Source: Stenotrophomonas sp. UBA7346 (GTDB lineage: Bacteria > Pseudomonadota > Gammaproteobacteria > Xanthomonadales > Xanthomonadaceae). From it: DNA of 45,476 bases. Location: NCBI GenBank assembly GCA_002471015.1, contig DKPB01000037.1, forward strand, positions 1 through 45,476, read 5' to 3'. A program made the translations under genes and the position numbers. Below are positions 33,808 to 42,734 of this stretch, piece after piece. The notes beneath the pieces were generated by a model. The model saw only the letters and a list, made by a program, of their open reading frames with translations, made no database searches and was not told the DNA's origin. Position 1 is the first letter of the stretch. Every line of letters starts with the position of its first letter.

Positions 33808-34646
33808 TCAGAACTCGATATTGTCGATCAGCCGGGTATTGCCCAGCTTGGCCGCGACCAACGCCACGCGGGCACCGCGGGGGTCCTGGCCCGGCTCGCT
33901 CAGGTTGGGCAGCCGCACCACGGCGTAGTCCACCACGAAACCGGCGGCCTGCAACGCGGCCGCACCCTCGGCCTCCACCTGCTCCCGCGCGGCACCTGCC
34001 TGGTAGGCATCACGCATGCCCAACAGCACCTTGCGGATGACGGTGGCCTGCGGACGCACGTCGGCGGTCAGGTACTGGTTGCGCGAACTCATCGCCAGCC
34101 CGTCCTCCTCACGCACGATGTCGCCACCGAGAATCTCGATCGGGAACGCCAGGTCGGCCACCATCTGCTGGATGACGGCCAACTGCTGGTAATCCTTGCG
34201 ACCAAAGGCAGCCACGTCCGGCTGCACCTGGTTGAACAGGCGGCTCACCACCGTGCACACGCCATCGAAGTGGCCCGGGCGGTGTGCGCCCTCCAGCAGC
34301 GAGCTCACCCCGGGCACGTGCACATTGGCAGCCAGCTCCACGCCAAACGGATACATCGATTCCACCGTTGGCAGCCACAACACGTCACAGCCAGCCTTCT
34401 CCAGGCCGCTGGTATCGGCTTCGGGCGTGCGCGGATAACGGGTGAAATCTTCGTTCGGGCCGAACTGGGTCGGGTTGACGAACACGCTGGACACCACTTT
34501 GTCAGCGTGCTGACGCGCCAGCTTGACCAGCGAGTAGTGACCTGCGTGCAGGTTGCCCATGGTGGGCACCAGCGCAACGCGCAGGCCCTGGCGCTTCCAG
34601 CCGCTGACAACGGCGCGCAGCCGGGAAAGTTCGGTAACGGTCTCAA

Positions 34647-34650
<4 letters not shown>
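33808..34650 (-). CDS. panC: Pantothenate synthetase
   Basis: PanC joins pantoate and beta-alanine with ATP to give pantothenate. The 280-residue protein shows the PTMGNLHAGH nucleotide-binding motif (HIGH-like), NPTQFGPNEDFTRYPRT, FGRKDYQQLAVIQQMVADL and the MSSRNQYL (KMSKS-like) loop. Its ATG overlaps the panB stop by 4 nt. The 180-bp gap to panD contains a GATGGCGCC...GGCGCCATC inverted repeat (about 33731-33753) without a T tract, perhaps an RNA processing or stabilising hairpin. Confidence 0.97.
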
Positions 34651-35462
<812 letters not shown>

Positions 35463-35493
35463 GTGGGGATAACAGTGGCGTATGAGCCGACCA

Positions 35494-35982
35494 TTATCCC
35501 CCTATCGGAGTGATGTCGCAGGTTTTCATGCCTACCAGCGCGTCACGCACCGTCCCATGCCCGGGTATGCAGGCGTCGGCCGCCACCTCGGCCAGCGGCA
35601 GCAGTGCGAACGCCCGCTGGTGAAGGTAGGGGTGAGGCACCTGCAGCTGCGGCAGGTCGATCACCTGTTCGCCATACAGCAGCAGGTCCAGGTCCAGTGT
35701 GCGCGGGCCCCACTGCTGGCCCTCCTGGCGCACCCGGCCGAACTGCTGCTCGGTCGCCAGCAGTTGCTCCAGCAGCACCGGCGCCGGCAGGTCGGTCTCC
35801 AGGGCCACTGCGGCATTGATGAAATCCGGCTGCGCCTCGTTACCCCAGGCGGGCGTCCGGTACAAACGCGATGCCGCCAGCAGACGCGTCTGCGGCAGCA
35901 CCGCCAACGCGTTGATCGCCGCGCGCAGGGTGGCCTGGGCGTCGCCCAGGTTGGCGCCCAGGCCTACGCAGGCCAACACCAT
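35494..35982 (-). CDS. folK: 6-hydroxymethyl-7,8-dihydropterin pyrophosphokinase
   Basis: FolK transfers pyrophosphate from ATP to 6-hydroxymethyl-dihydropterin in folate synthesis. The 162-residue protein has the N-terminal VGLGANLGDAQATLRAAINAL and the signature WGPRTLDLDLLLYGEQV, followed by PHPYLHQRAFALLPLAEVA. It begins 2 bp after the pcnB stop codon, as in many gammaproteobacteria, and is followed by panB. Confidence 0.96.
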   Translation of the reverse strand: MVLACVGLGANLGDAQATLRAAINALAVLPQTRLLAASRLYRTPAWGNEAQPDFINAAVALETDLPAPVLLEQLLATEQQFGRVRQEGQQWGPRTLDLDLLLYGEQVIDLPQLQVPHPYLHQRAFALLPLAEVAADACIPGHGTVRDALVGMKTCDITPIGG

Positions 35983-35984
35983 GT

Positions 35985-37319
35985 TTACTCGCCCGCCGCT
36001 GCGGGGCCGCTACGACGGCGGCGGCGACGGCGGCGCCGCGGAGCATCGCCCTCTTCGGCCATCTCGGCCTGCGCGGCTTCCAGTGCCGATTCCAGCTCCG
36101 GCCCCTTCTGCTGCTGCGCCTCGCGCCAGAACGCGATGTCTTCCTGGTGCTCGTCCGAACCCGCCTGACGCAGCGCCAGGAAGTCGAACGCGGCACGGAA
36201 GCGCGGATGCGCCAAGGTGCGGAACACCCGCTTGCGCTGGCGCGACCCGAACCGCGACTGCAGCAACCATATCTCCTGCATCGGCAACGAGAACCGGCGC
36301 GGCAGGGCGATGGTGGTCAGCTGATGCAGGGTGACCCGGTCGGCGGCGCGACGCTGCGCCTCTTCCGGTGCCAAGCCCTGCCGCTGCAGGGCAATGAGGT
36401 TGCGACAGAATGCCGGCCATAGCAGCAACGCGAACAGGAAGGCCGGCGACACCGGCTCCTCGTTGGCCACCCGCTCATCGGTGTTGCGCAGGCCTTCGAT
36501 CAGCACCCGGCGCAGCGCACCGCTGCGGTTGCTCTTCAGCGCGGCAGCGCTTTCAGGGAACAACACGGCCAGCAGGCCGTAACGCTCCAGGCCCTCGAAG
36601 CTGGCCACGCCGTGCCCGGACAGGAACAGCTTGAGCACTTCCTCGAACAGGCGTGCCGGCGCGGCTTCGTTCAACAGCCCGGCCAGGCGCGGGATCGGCT
36701 CGGCCGTGGCTGGCTCGATCTCGAACCGCAGCTTGGCCGCCAGCCGCACCGCGCGCAGCATGCGTACGGGGTCCTCGCGATAACGCTGCTCAGGGTCGCC
36801 GATCAGCTTCATGCGCCGGGCCAGCACGTCCTCGAAACCACCGGTGTAGTCACGCACCGAGAAATCCTCGATGGCGTAATACAAGGCGTTGCAGGTGAAG
36901 TCGCGGCGTACCGCATCGTCCTCGATGCTGCCGTAGACATTGTCGCGGACCAGCATGCCGTTCTCGACCTCGCGGTCACCGCTGCCGTCATCGCTGTTGG
37001 CACGGAACGTGGCCACCTCGATGATCTCGCGGCCAAACACGACATGGGCAAGCCGGAACCGGCGGCCGATCAGGCGGCAGTTGCGGAACAACTGCTTCAC
37101 CTGCTCCGGCGTGGCATCGGTGGCGACGTCGAAATCCTTGGGGCGCCCACCTACCAGCAGGTCACGGACGGCACCACCTACAAGGTAGGCGCCGAAACCG
37201 GATTCGCGCAGGCGGTACAGGACCCGCAGCGCGTTGGGGCTGATGTCCTTGCGCGAGATCGTGTGCTGATCGCGTGGAATGACGTGCAGGGTGAACGGCG
37301 TTGTAACTGTGGAATTGAT
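35985..37319 (-). CDS. pcnB: Poly(A) polymerase I, probable AUC start
   Basis: PcnB adds 3' poly(A) tails that mark RNA for decay. The 444-residue product has the nucleotidyltransferase head YLVGGAVRDLLVGGRPKDFDVATDATP with the catalytic Asp pair (DFD), then RRDFTCNALYYAIEDFSVRDYTGGFEDV, the RNA-binding body, and an Arg-rich tail (RRRRRRRRRSGPAAAGE). No ATG or GTG lies near the expected start. The best candidate is ATC at 37319, giving (M)NSTVTTPFTLHVIPRDQHT, with GGAAG at 37331-37327 seven nt upstream. TTG codons at 37361 and 37400 have no ribosome-binding site and lie in or beyond the promoter zone of the divergent tRNA gene. E. coli pcnB starts at AUU. The folK gene follows 2 bp after the stop. 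Confidence 0.9.
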   Translation of the reverse strand: MNSTVTTPFTLHVIPRDQHTISRKDISPNALRVLYRLRESGFGAYLVGGAVRDLLVGGRPKDFDVATDATPEQVKQLFRNCRLIGRRFRLAHVVFGREIIEVATFRANSDDGSGDREVENGMLVRDNVYGSIEDDAVRRDFTCNALYYAIEDFSVRDYTGGFEDVLARRMKLIGDPEQRYREDPVRMLRAVRLAAKLRFEIEPATAEPIPRLAGLLNEAAPARLFEEVLKLFLSGHGVASFEGLERYGLLAVLFPESAAALKSNRSGALRRVLIEGLRNTDERVANEEPVSPAFLFALLLWPAFCRNLIALQRQGLAPEEAQRRAADRVTLHQLTTIALPRRFSLPMQEIWLLQSRFGSRQRKRVFRTLAHPRFRAAFDFLALRQAGSDEHQEDIAFWREAQQQKGPELESALEAAQAEMAEEGDAPRRRRRRRRRSGPAAAGE

Positions 37320-37347
37320 GGTGGCGCTTCCAGTTGGGTTTACGGGA

Positions 37348-37376
37348 TTGCCGAGCGGCAACCAGATGCATATACT
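37348..37376 (+). promoter_or_regulatory. Sigma70 promoter of tRNA-Glu
   Basis: TTGCCG (37348-37353) and TATACT (37371-37376) are 17 bp apart, and the tRNA begins 26 bp after the -10 box. A GC-rich stretch (GCGCGC) follows the -10 box, as at many stable-RNA promoters. It overlaps the upstream region of the divergent pcnB gene. Confidence 0.75.
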
Positions 37377-37402
37377 AGCGCGCTCGCCGGACGCGACCAA
37401 AC

Positions 37403-37477
37403 GCTCCCTTCGTCTAGTGGTTAGGACGTGGCCCTCTCAAGGCTAAAACAGGGGTTCGAGTCCCCTAGGGAGCGCCA
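37403..37477 (+). tRNA. tRNA-Glu (anticodon CTC)
   Basis: The cloverleaf folds with acceptor GCTCCCT/AGGGAGC, a D arm containing TAGTGGTTA, an anticodon arm TGGCC-CTCTCAA-GGCTA with anticodon CTC, and a T arm containing GGTTCGAGTCC. The discriminator is G and CCA is encoded (37475-37477). It reads GAG codons. Confidence 0.95.
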
Positions 37478-37500
37478 ACTCCGTCTGCGAAACCGAAAAG

Positions 37501-37521
37501 CCCCGCCCTGCGGGGTTTTTT
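37501..37521 (+). terminator. Terminator after tRNA-Glu
   Basis: CCCCGC-CCT-GCGGGG followed by six Ts, 24 nt past the tRNA. Confidence 0.85.
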
Positions 37522-37638
37522 GCTTTAACGGCCCGCTCCGCCACGCGCGATCAACCGCCTGCGCCCGGAAGCGAGGATTCCCCGCCCCAGCCCTGGCAAG
37601 CTGCACTAGAATTGCCAGGCTCAAAGCCGGACCCCGTC

Positions 37639-37962
37639 ATGCCTTTTGTCGTCACCGAAAACTGCATCAAGTGCAAACACACCGATTGCGTTGAAGTCTG
37701 CCCGGTGGATTGCTTCCACGAAGGCCCCAACTTCCTGGTCATCGACCCGGACGAGTGCATCGACTGCACGCTGTGCGAGCCCGAATGCCCGGTCAACGCG
37801 ATCTTCCCGGAAGACGACGTGCCAGCCGGCCAGGAAGGCTTCGTCGCGCTGAACGCCGAACTGGCCAAGGCCTGGCCGGTATTGACCGTGCGCAAGGACC
37901 CGCCGGCAGATGCGGCCGAATGGGACGGCAAGCCGGACAAGCTGAAGCTGCTGGAGCGCTGA
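37639..37962 (+). CDS. fdxA: Seven-iron ferredoxin (3Fe-4S/4Fe-4S)
   Basis: A 107-residue soluble electron carrier very similar in pattern to Azotobacter ferredoxin I. It has Cys at 9, 12, 17, 21, 25, 40, 43, 46 and 50 (NCIKCKHTDCVEVCPVDC and DECIDCTLCEPECP). In that family three of these (9, 17, 50) hold a 3Fe-4S cluster and four (21, 40, 43, 46) a 4Fe-4S cluster. The C-terminal extension ends KLKLLER, as in FdxA. The ATG at 37639 is used although the frame is open to 37612. A -10-like TAGAAT is at 37607-37612. A terminator shared with the convergent bamC-like gene follows. Confidence 0.96.
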   Translation: MPFVVTENCIKCKHTDCVEVCPVDCFHEGPNFLVIDPDECIDCTLCEPECPVNAIFPEDDVPAGQEGFVALNAELAKAWPVLTVRKDPPADAAEWDGKPDKLKLLER

Positions 37963-37979
37963 TCAGCGCCGCAGCCACG

Positions 37980-38008
37980 AAAAAGGGCGCCTTGGGCGCC
38001 CTTTTTTG
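37980..38008. terminator. Bidirectional terminator between fdxA and the bamC-like gene
   Basis: AAAAAGGGCGCC-TTG-GGCGCCCTTTTTT: a GC-rich stem flanked by A and T runs on both sides, between convergent genes. Confidence 0.88.
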
Positions 38009-38028
38009 TTCATCCGTCCCTGCCGGAC

Positions 38029-38538
38029 TCAGCCGCCCAGCCTGGTCTTCAGCGCAGCCACCAGCTTGGTCGCTGCCGCATCGGTGGCCGGCAGGCCACG
38101 CGGGTCCACCGCCGACACATAGGCACCGGCGTCGGTGGCCACGACGCGCACCAGGAAGTTGCTGCCTTCATAGGCCACGTCATACGAGCCCAGCAGCTGG
38201 GCACGGCTGGCGATGGTCAGGCCTTCGACGCCGGCCAGCGCGTCGCCCACCTTGCCAAACACCTCGTCGCGGCTGCCACTGACGGTGAAGCCGTTGGCGG
38301 CGGTAGCCGGTGCAGCCACCGCAGCCGGCTTGGTGGCCGAAGCCAGCGCCGGGATCGCGGTCGCACCCGAGGTGTTGGGCAGGTTCAGGTCCGGCGGCAC
38401 TTCCAGCGGACGGGCTTCCGGGGCCAACGCGTAGTCACCGCGCGCACCGCGCTTGAAGAAGCAGCCGGAGGTGGCGACGGCGGTTACCACGCCCAGCACC
38501 AGCAGCGAGAACACGCGGACGGTTGAGGTTTGACGCAT
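38029..38538 (-). CDS. BamC/NlpB-like lipoprotein, short form
   Basis: A 169-residue outer-membrane lipoprotein (signal SLLVLGVVTAVATSGC). After the lipidated Cys comes an unstructured stretch with ARPLEVPPDLNLP, which matches the conserved N-terminal segment by which BamC contacts BamD. One globular domain follows (FTVSGSRDEVFGKVGDALAGVEGLTIASRAQLLGSYDVAYEG). E. coli BamC is about twice as long with two helix-grip domains; here only one fits. It lies 30 bp after dapA, the same place as bamC in E. coli (gcvR-dapA-bamC), which supports the call. The Ala-rich linker is longer than I would expect. Confidence 0.75.
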   Translation of the reverse strand: MRQTSTVRVFSLLVLGVVTAVATSGCFFKRGARGDYALAPEARPLEVPPDLNLPNTSGATAIPALASATKPAAVAAPATAANGFTVSGSRDEVFGKVGDALAGVEGLTIASRAQLLGSYDVAYEGSNFLVRVVATDAGAYVSAVDPRGLPATDAAATKLVAALKTRLGG

Positions 38539-38568
38539 GGGTGAATCTCCAGGGTTCAGGCCGCCAGA

Positions 38569-39462
38569 TCAGCGGCTGGATAGTTCTTCCAACGCGCCCA
38601 CGTCCGCCGCCAGATGGTCGGCATGGGCGTGGTGCGGCGCAGAAAGCGGGAGCAGCGGCAAACGCAGCCCCTGACCGAAACCAAGCCGCTGCAGCAGCGC
38701 CTTGACCGGAATGGGGTTGGATTCAACGCCACAGAAATCGTGGTACGGCTGCAGGCGATCGTCCCAGGCCTCGGCCGCCTCGCGCTGGCCAGCACGGGCC
38801 AGATCGCAGAGCGTGCGGTAGGCACCGGGCAGCACATTGGAGCCGACCGAAATCAGGCCATCGGCACCGGTCAGCATCGAGCGCGCGGCGGTGCCATCAT
38901 CGCCACTGAGCAGGGCAAAGCTGTCGCTGCGCAGTTCCAGCAGCGCCTTGACCCGGGTGGTATCGCCCACCGCCTCCTTGATGGCGACGATGTTGGGATG
39001 CCCGGCCAGCTGCGCCACGGTTTCCGGCAGCAGATCGCAGCCGGTGCGCCCGGGCACGTTGTACAGCACCACCGGCAGGCCGCCCTGCTCGGCCACCGCC
39101 AAATAGTGCTGGCGCAGGCCTTCCTGGGTGGGCCGCACATACGGCGGCGCCACCACCAGCGCATGGGTGGCGCCATTGGCCGCCGCACGCCGGGTCAGGG
39201 CGATGGTACGGGCGGTGCCGGACAGCCCGGTGCCGGCCAGCACCGGCATTTTGCCGCCCAGCGTGGCCACTGCGCTGCGCAGCAGGCTGTCGTATTCATC
39301 GTCGGACAGGGTCGAGGCTTCGCCGGTGGAGCCGGCGACGACGACGCCCTGCACGCCGCCGGAGAGCTGCTGGGCCAGCAAGCGCTGCCAAGCGTCGGTA
39401 TCGAGTGCACCGTCCGCCAGGAACGGCGTTGCCAATGCGGTGATCAGGCCATGGATGGACAA
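38569..39462 (-). CDS. dapA: 4-hydroxy-tetrahydrodipicolinate synthase
   Basis: DapA condenses pyruvate with aspartate semialdehyde at the entry to lysine and diaminopimelate synthesis. The 297-residue protein has GVQGVVVAGSTGEASTL, catalytic Tyr134 (VVLYNVPGRTGCDL) and the Schiff-base Lys162 (NIVAIKEAVGDTTRV). The start codon appears to be TTG at 39462 (TTG TCC ATC CAT GGC); no in-frame ATG gives a complete N-terminus. The bamC-like gene follows. The divergent gcvR gene starts 163 bp away, also with TTG. Confidence 0.97.
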   Translation of the reverse strand: MSIHGLITALATPFLADGALDTDAWQRLLAQQLSGGVQGVVVAGSTGEASTLSDDEYDSLLRSAVATLGGKMPVLAGTGLSGTARTIALTRRAAANGATHALVVAPPYVRPTQEGLRQHYLAVAEQGGLPVVLYNVPGRTGCDLLPETVAQLAGHPNIVAIKEAVGDTTRVKALLELRSDSFALLSGDDGTAARSMLTGADGLISVGSNVLPGAYRTLCDLARAGQREAAEAWDDRLQPYHDFCGVESNPIPVKALLQRLGFGQGLRLPLLPLSAPHHAHADHLAADVGALEELSSR

Positions 39463-39624
39463 GAGGTTTGTCGCTCTTCGTGGGGGTAAAGAGGCCCGCC
39501 AGTGGGCGGGTTCGTGACCAAAAGCATGTTACTTGCCGGTCGAAAGCAGGGGCAAGTATGCTGGACACCAGCGAACGGCCCGCCCGGCGGCGCCGTTCAG
39601 ACTCTCCAGCATTCCGGAACCACC

Positions 39625-40185
39625 TTGACCGACACCACGCCGCGGCCGTTGCCGACCGAAAACCACCTCCTGATCAACGCCTATACGACGCATCCGGAGT
39701 CCCCGCTGCTGTCCGTCACCCGTCGCATCGCCGACAGCGGCTGCAACCTGGTCGACGCCCGCCTGGCCACCGTCGGCCGCGACGTCTCCGTCACCACCCT
39801 GGCCACCGGCTCCTGGGATGCCGTTGCCAAGCTCGAAGCCATGCTGGCGCGCCTGGAGCGCGAGGAAGGGCTCAAGCTGGTGTGGTACCGCACCGCCGCC
39901 AAGCAAGCCCAATCCAACCTGCTGCCCTACATCGTTGAAGTCATTGCCGCCGACAAGCCTGGCATCCTGTTCCAACTGGCCGATTTCTTCGACCGCCAGG
40001 GCATCACCATCGAGAACCTGCAGAGCACCCGTTACCAGGCCATGCAGACCGGTGCGGAGATGTTCTCGGCACAGATCACCATCGGCGTACCCGCCAACAT
40101 GCATATCGCCGCCCTGCGCGACGATTTTCTCGAATTCTGCGACCACCTCAACCTGGACGCGATCATGGACCCGATGAAGTTCTGA
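39625..40185 (+). CDS. gcvR: Glycine cleavage system regulator GcvR (ACT domains)
   Basis: A 186-residue protein with two ACT-type domains: NHLLINAYTTHPESPLLSVTRRIADSGCNLVDARLATVG and LLPYIVEVIAADKPGILFQLADFFDRQGITIENLQSTRYQ. In E. coli, GcvR binds glycine and the activator GcvA to repress the glycine cleavage operon; whether GcvA is present here is not known. The TTG at 39625 with GGAA upstream gives the best N-terminus (MTDTTPRPLPTENH); the frame is open to 39502. Gene order bcp-gcvR-dapA is as in E. coli, with gcvR divergent from dapA. Confidence 0.85.
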   Translation: MTDTTPRPLPTENHLLINAYTTHPESPLLSVTRRIADSGCNLVDARLATVGRDVSVTTLATGSWDAVAKLEAMLARLEREEGLKLVWYRTAAKQAQSNLLPYIVEVIAADKPGILFQLADFFDRQGITIENLQSTRYQAMQTGAEMFSAQITIGVPANMHIAALRDDFLEFCDHLNLDAIMDPMKF

Positions 40186-40264
40186 TGGTTTCGCGCACCC
40201 ATCACAGGTGCGCGGCGTTTCATGTAACTGCAATCGAATACCCCCAGGCTCCGGAAAGGATCTG

Positions 40265-40744
40265 ATGAACATCGGCGATACCCTGGACCGAACCACCCTC
40301 ACCCTGCCACTGGCCCTGTCCGGCGGCGCCACCACCACCCTCGGCGAGCTCGCCGGCCACTGGCTGGTGCTGTATTTCTACCCCAAGGACAGCACCCCCG
40401 GCTGCACTACCGAAGGCCTGGACTTCAACGCCCTGCTGCCCAAGTTCAAGCGTGCCGGCGCACAGGTGTTCGGCGTCTCCCGCGACTCACTGAAGTCGCA
40501 CGACAACTTCTGCGCCAAGCAGGGTTTCAAGTTCCCGTTGATCAGCGACGCCGATGAAGCGCTATGCACCGCCTTCGACGTGATCAAGATGAAGAACATG
40601 TACGGCAAGCAGGTGCGCGGCATCGAACGCAGCACCTTCCTGATCTCGCCTGACAGCCAGCTCGTGCAGGAATGGCGCAAGGTCAAGGTTGCCGGCCATG
40701 CCGATGCCGTGCTCGACGCACTGAAGGCCGCTCAAACCAAGTGA
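40265..40744 (+). CDS. bcp: Thiol peroxidase Bcp (peroxiredoxin Q)
   Basis: A 159-residue peroxiredoxin that reduces hydrogen peroxide and organic peroxides with thioredoxin-derived electrons. The peroxidatic Cys47 is in STPGCTTEGLDF. The resolving Cys five residues later, present in E. coli Bcp, is absent; Cys83 (DNFCAKQGF) takes that role, as in Xylella PrxQ (Cys47/Cys83). GTL-type start MNIGDTLDRTTL. The ATG at 40265 has AAAGGA upstream. It is in the same direction as gcvR. Confidence 0.96.
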   Translation: MNIGDTLDRTTLTLPLALSGGATTTLGELAGHWLVLYFYPKDSTPGCTTEGLDFNALLPKFKRAGAQVFGVSRDSLKSHDNFCAKQGFKFPLISDADEALCTAFDVIKMKNMYGKQVRGIERSTFLISPDSQLVQEWRKVKVAGHADAVLDALKAAQTK

Positions 40745-40826
40745 CCCACCTCCTGTTCCAACCCACCCCATCGCCCTGCCCTGCAGGTGCGATGGCGTGA
40801 CCCTGTCCCGCCACCAGGAATCGACG

Positions 40827-42227
40827 ATGACCCGAGGCAAGCGCATCTACGTACTGGATACCAACGTGCTGATGCACGATCCGACCGCGCTGTTCAAATT
40901 CGAGGAACACGATGTCTACCTGCCCATGCAGGTGATCGAGGAGCTGGACAACGGCAAGAAGGGCACTACCGAAGCGAGCCGCAACGCCCGCCAGGTGAGC
41001 CGCTTCCTCAACGAGCTGATCGAAGAAGCCGGTATCGGCAGCGTACAGAACGGCGTGCCACTGGCCCGCCCCAAAGGCCTGCAGCTGCGCGGTGCGCAGA
41101 GCGCCGGCAACCTGTACTTCCAGACCAGCCACTTCGAAGCCGGCAAGAGCTTTGGCAAGGTGATCCCGGACAACGCCATCCTCGGCGCCATCCTGGCCCT
41201 GAAGGAGCAGCACCCGGAAACCCCGGTGGTGTTCATCTCCAAGGACATCAACCTGCGCATCAAGGCCGCCATCGCCGGCATCGATTCGGAGGATTACGAA
41301 AACGACCGCGCGCTGGACGATTTCAGCCTGCTTTATACCGGTGCCACCGCACTGCCGGAAGACTTCTGGAAGAAACACAGCGACAACCTGCGCAGCTGGA
41401 GTGACAAGGGCCGCACCAGCTACGAGATCCTCGCCGCCGACGACGAGGACTGGCACCCGAACCAGTACGCCTACCTGCCCGGCGATGACGAAGTCGAGCT
41501 GAAGGTCGCCAAGGTGGAGAGCGATGGCCGCGTCACTCTGTCGTTGGTCAATGACTTCCGCCACGGCTCGCACTCGGTGTGGGGCATCACCGCGCGCAAC
41601 CGCGAGCAGAACTTCGCGCTCAACGCGCTGATGGACCCGGAAATCGACTTCGTCACCCTGCTCGGCACCGCCGGCACCGGCAAGACCCTGCTGGCGCTGG
41701 CCGCCGGGCTGGCACAGACCATGGACACCCAGCGCTACCGCGAGATCATCATGACCCGCGCCACGGTCAGCGTCGGCGAGGACATCGGCTTCCTGCCCGG
41801 CACCGAGGAAGAAAAGATGACGCCATGGATGGGCGCGCTCACCGACAACCTGGAAGTGCTCACCCACAACCAGGAGGGTGGTGCCTGGGGCCGCGCGGCC
41901 ACCAACGACCTGCTGGCCAGCCGCATCAAGATCCGCTCGCTGAACTTCATGCGCGGGCGCACCTTCCTGTCGCGCTACCTGATCCTGGACGAGGCGCAGA
42001 ACCTCACCCCCAAGCAGATGAAGACCCTGATCACCCGCGCCGGCCCCGGCACCAAGATCGTCTGCCTGGGCAATGTCGAGCAGATCGACACGCCCTACCT
42101 CACCGAGACCACCTCCGGCCTCACCTATGCGGTGGACCGATTCAAGAATTGGCCGCACAGTGCGCACATCACGTTGCGCCGGGGCGAACGCTCGCGCCTG
42201 GCCGATTACGCCTCGGAGGTTTTGTGA
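40827..42227 (+). CDS. PIN domain-PhoH family ATPase
   Basis: A 466-residue fusion of an N-terminal PIN nuclease domain (KRIYVLDTNVLMHDPTALF, Asp11; QVIEELDNGKKG) and a C-terminal PhoH-type P-loop ATPase. The ATPase has Walker A GTAGTGKT at residues 280-287 and Walker B YLILDEAQNLTPKQMKTLITR. Related PIN-PhoH proteins are RNA-unwinding ATPases with RNase activity. The ATG at 40827 is preceded by AGGA. Its stop overlaps the GTG of the following lipoprotein gene by 4 nt. The name PhoH reflects homology of the ATPase part; phosphate regulation is not shown here. Confidence 0.92.
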   Translation: MTRGKRIYVLDTNVLMHDPTALFKFEEHDVYLPMQVIEELDNGKKGTTEASRNARQVSRFLNELIEEAGIGSVQNGVPLARPKGLQLRGAQSAGNLYFQTSHFEAGKSFGKVIPDNAILGAILALKEQHPETPVVFISKDINLRIKAAIAGIDSEDYENDRALDDFSLLYTGATALPEDFWKKHSDNLRSWSDKGRTSYEILAADDEDWHPNQYAYLPGDDEVELKVAKVESDGRVTLSLVNDFRHGSHSVWGITARNREQNFALNALMDPEIDFVTLLGTAGTGKTLLALAAGLAQTMDTQRYREIIMTRATVSVGEDIGFLPGTEEEKMTPWMGALTDNLEVLTHNQEGGAWGRAATNDLLASRIKIRSLNFMRGRTFLSRYLILDEAQNLTPKQMKTLITRAGPGTKIVCLGNVEQIDTPYLTETTSGLTYAVDRFKNWPHSAHITLRRGERSRLADYASEVL

Positions 42228-42718
42228 AACAGCTGCACACCCTGTCCCTGTTGGCCACGGCATGTCTTGCCGTGGCCGCCTGCACCCCGTCAAACACGCG
42301 CCCAGGCAGCAGCGTGCCAACGGCCGTCAAGGCAGGGCAATCCTGGGTGGTCACCCGCCCGGTCGTCGCCGCGCAGGTGCTGGACACCTGCTCGCGCGAC
42401 AGCCCCGCCAAGCATGCCGGTGAAGTCACCGGCTACTGGGCGCCCAGCCGTGCCGATATCGACGCACTGGAAAGCCGGCTTGCACAACTGCAGCCGCAGA
42501 TCGCCGAACCCGGCCAGTCCGGCCGTCAGTACGTGGGCTTTGAAAGCAACGGCAAGCGCCTGGTCTACATCAACGCCTTCAGCCTGCCCGACCACAGCAA
42601 GATCGATCCCGCGCGCGAGGCCATCCGCGTCTGTGATGGTGGCGCACAGTTCTGGGGCGCAGTGTATGACCCCCAGGACGGCAGCTTCTCCAGCATCGAA
42701 CGCAACGGCGCGCTGTAG
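42224..42718 (+). CDS. Small lipoprotein of unknown function
   Basis: The GTG at 42224 overlaps the PIN-PhoH stop (GTGA), and GGAGG at 42215-42219 is the ribosome-binding site. The 164-residue product has a lipoprotein signal (LHTLSLLATACLAVAAC). The mature part contains two Cys (LDTCSRDSP, IRVCDGGAQ) that might pair, a helix DIDALESRLAQLQPQI and a beta-rich segment YVGFESNGKRLVYINAFSLP. A longer open frame beginning inside the PIN-PhoH gene is not real. No function recognised. The coupling suggests co-regulation with the RNA-handling ATPase. Confidence 0.8.
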   Translation: MKQLHTLSLLATACLAVAACTPSNTRPGSSVPTAVKAGQSWVVTRPVVAAQVLDTCSRDSPAKHAGEVTGYWAPSRADIDALESRLAQLQPQIAEPGQSGRQYVGFESNGKRLVYINAFSLPDHSKIDPAREAIRVCDGGAQFWGAVYDPQDGSFSSIERNGAL

Positions 42719-42734
42719 GTAAAGGCACCGCCAC

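Noticed and set aside
37403..37477. tRNA-Glu as the attachment site of an integrated element
   Set aside because: The DNA on both sides is core genes (pcnB, fdxA), and no integrase or duplicate tRNA end was seen.
41579..42718. A 379-residue frame running from inside the PIN-PhoH gene to the lipoprotein end
   Set aside because: The first 215 codons are out of frame with PIN-PhoH and meaningless; the real gene begins at GTG 42224 with its own ribosome-binding site and signal peptide.
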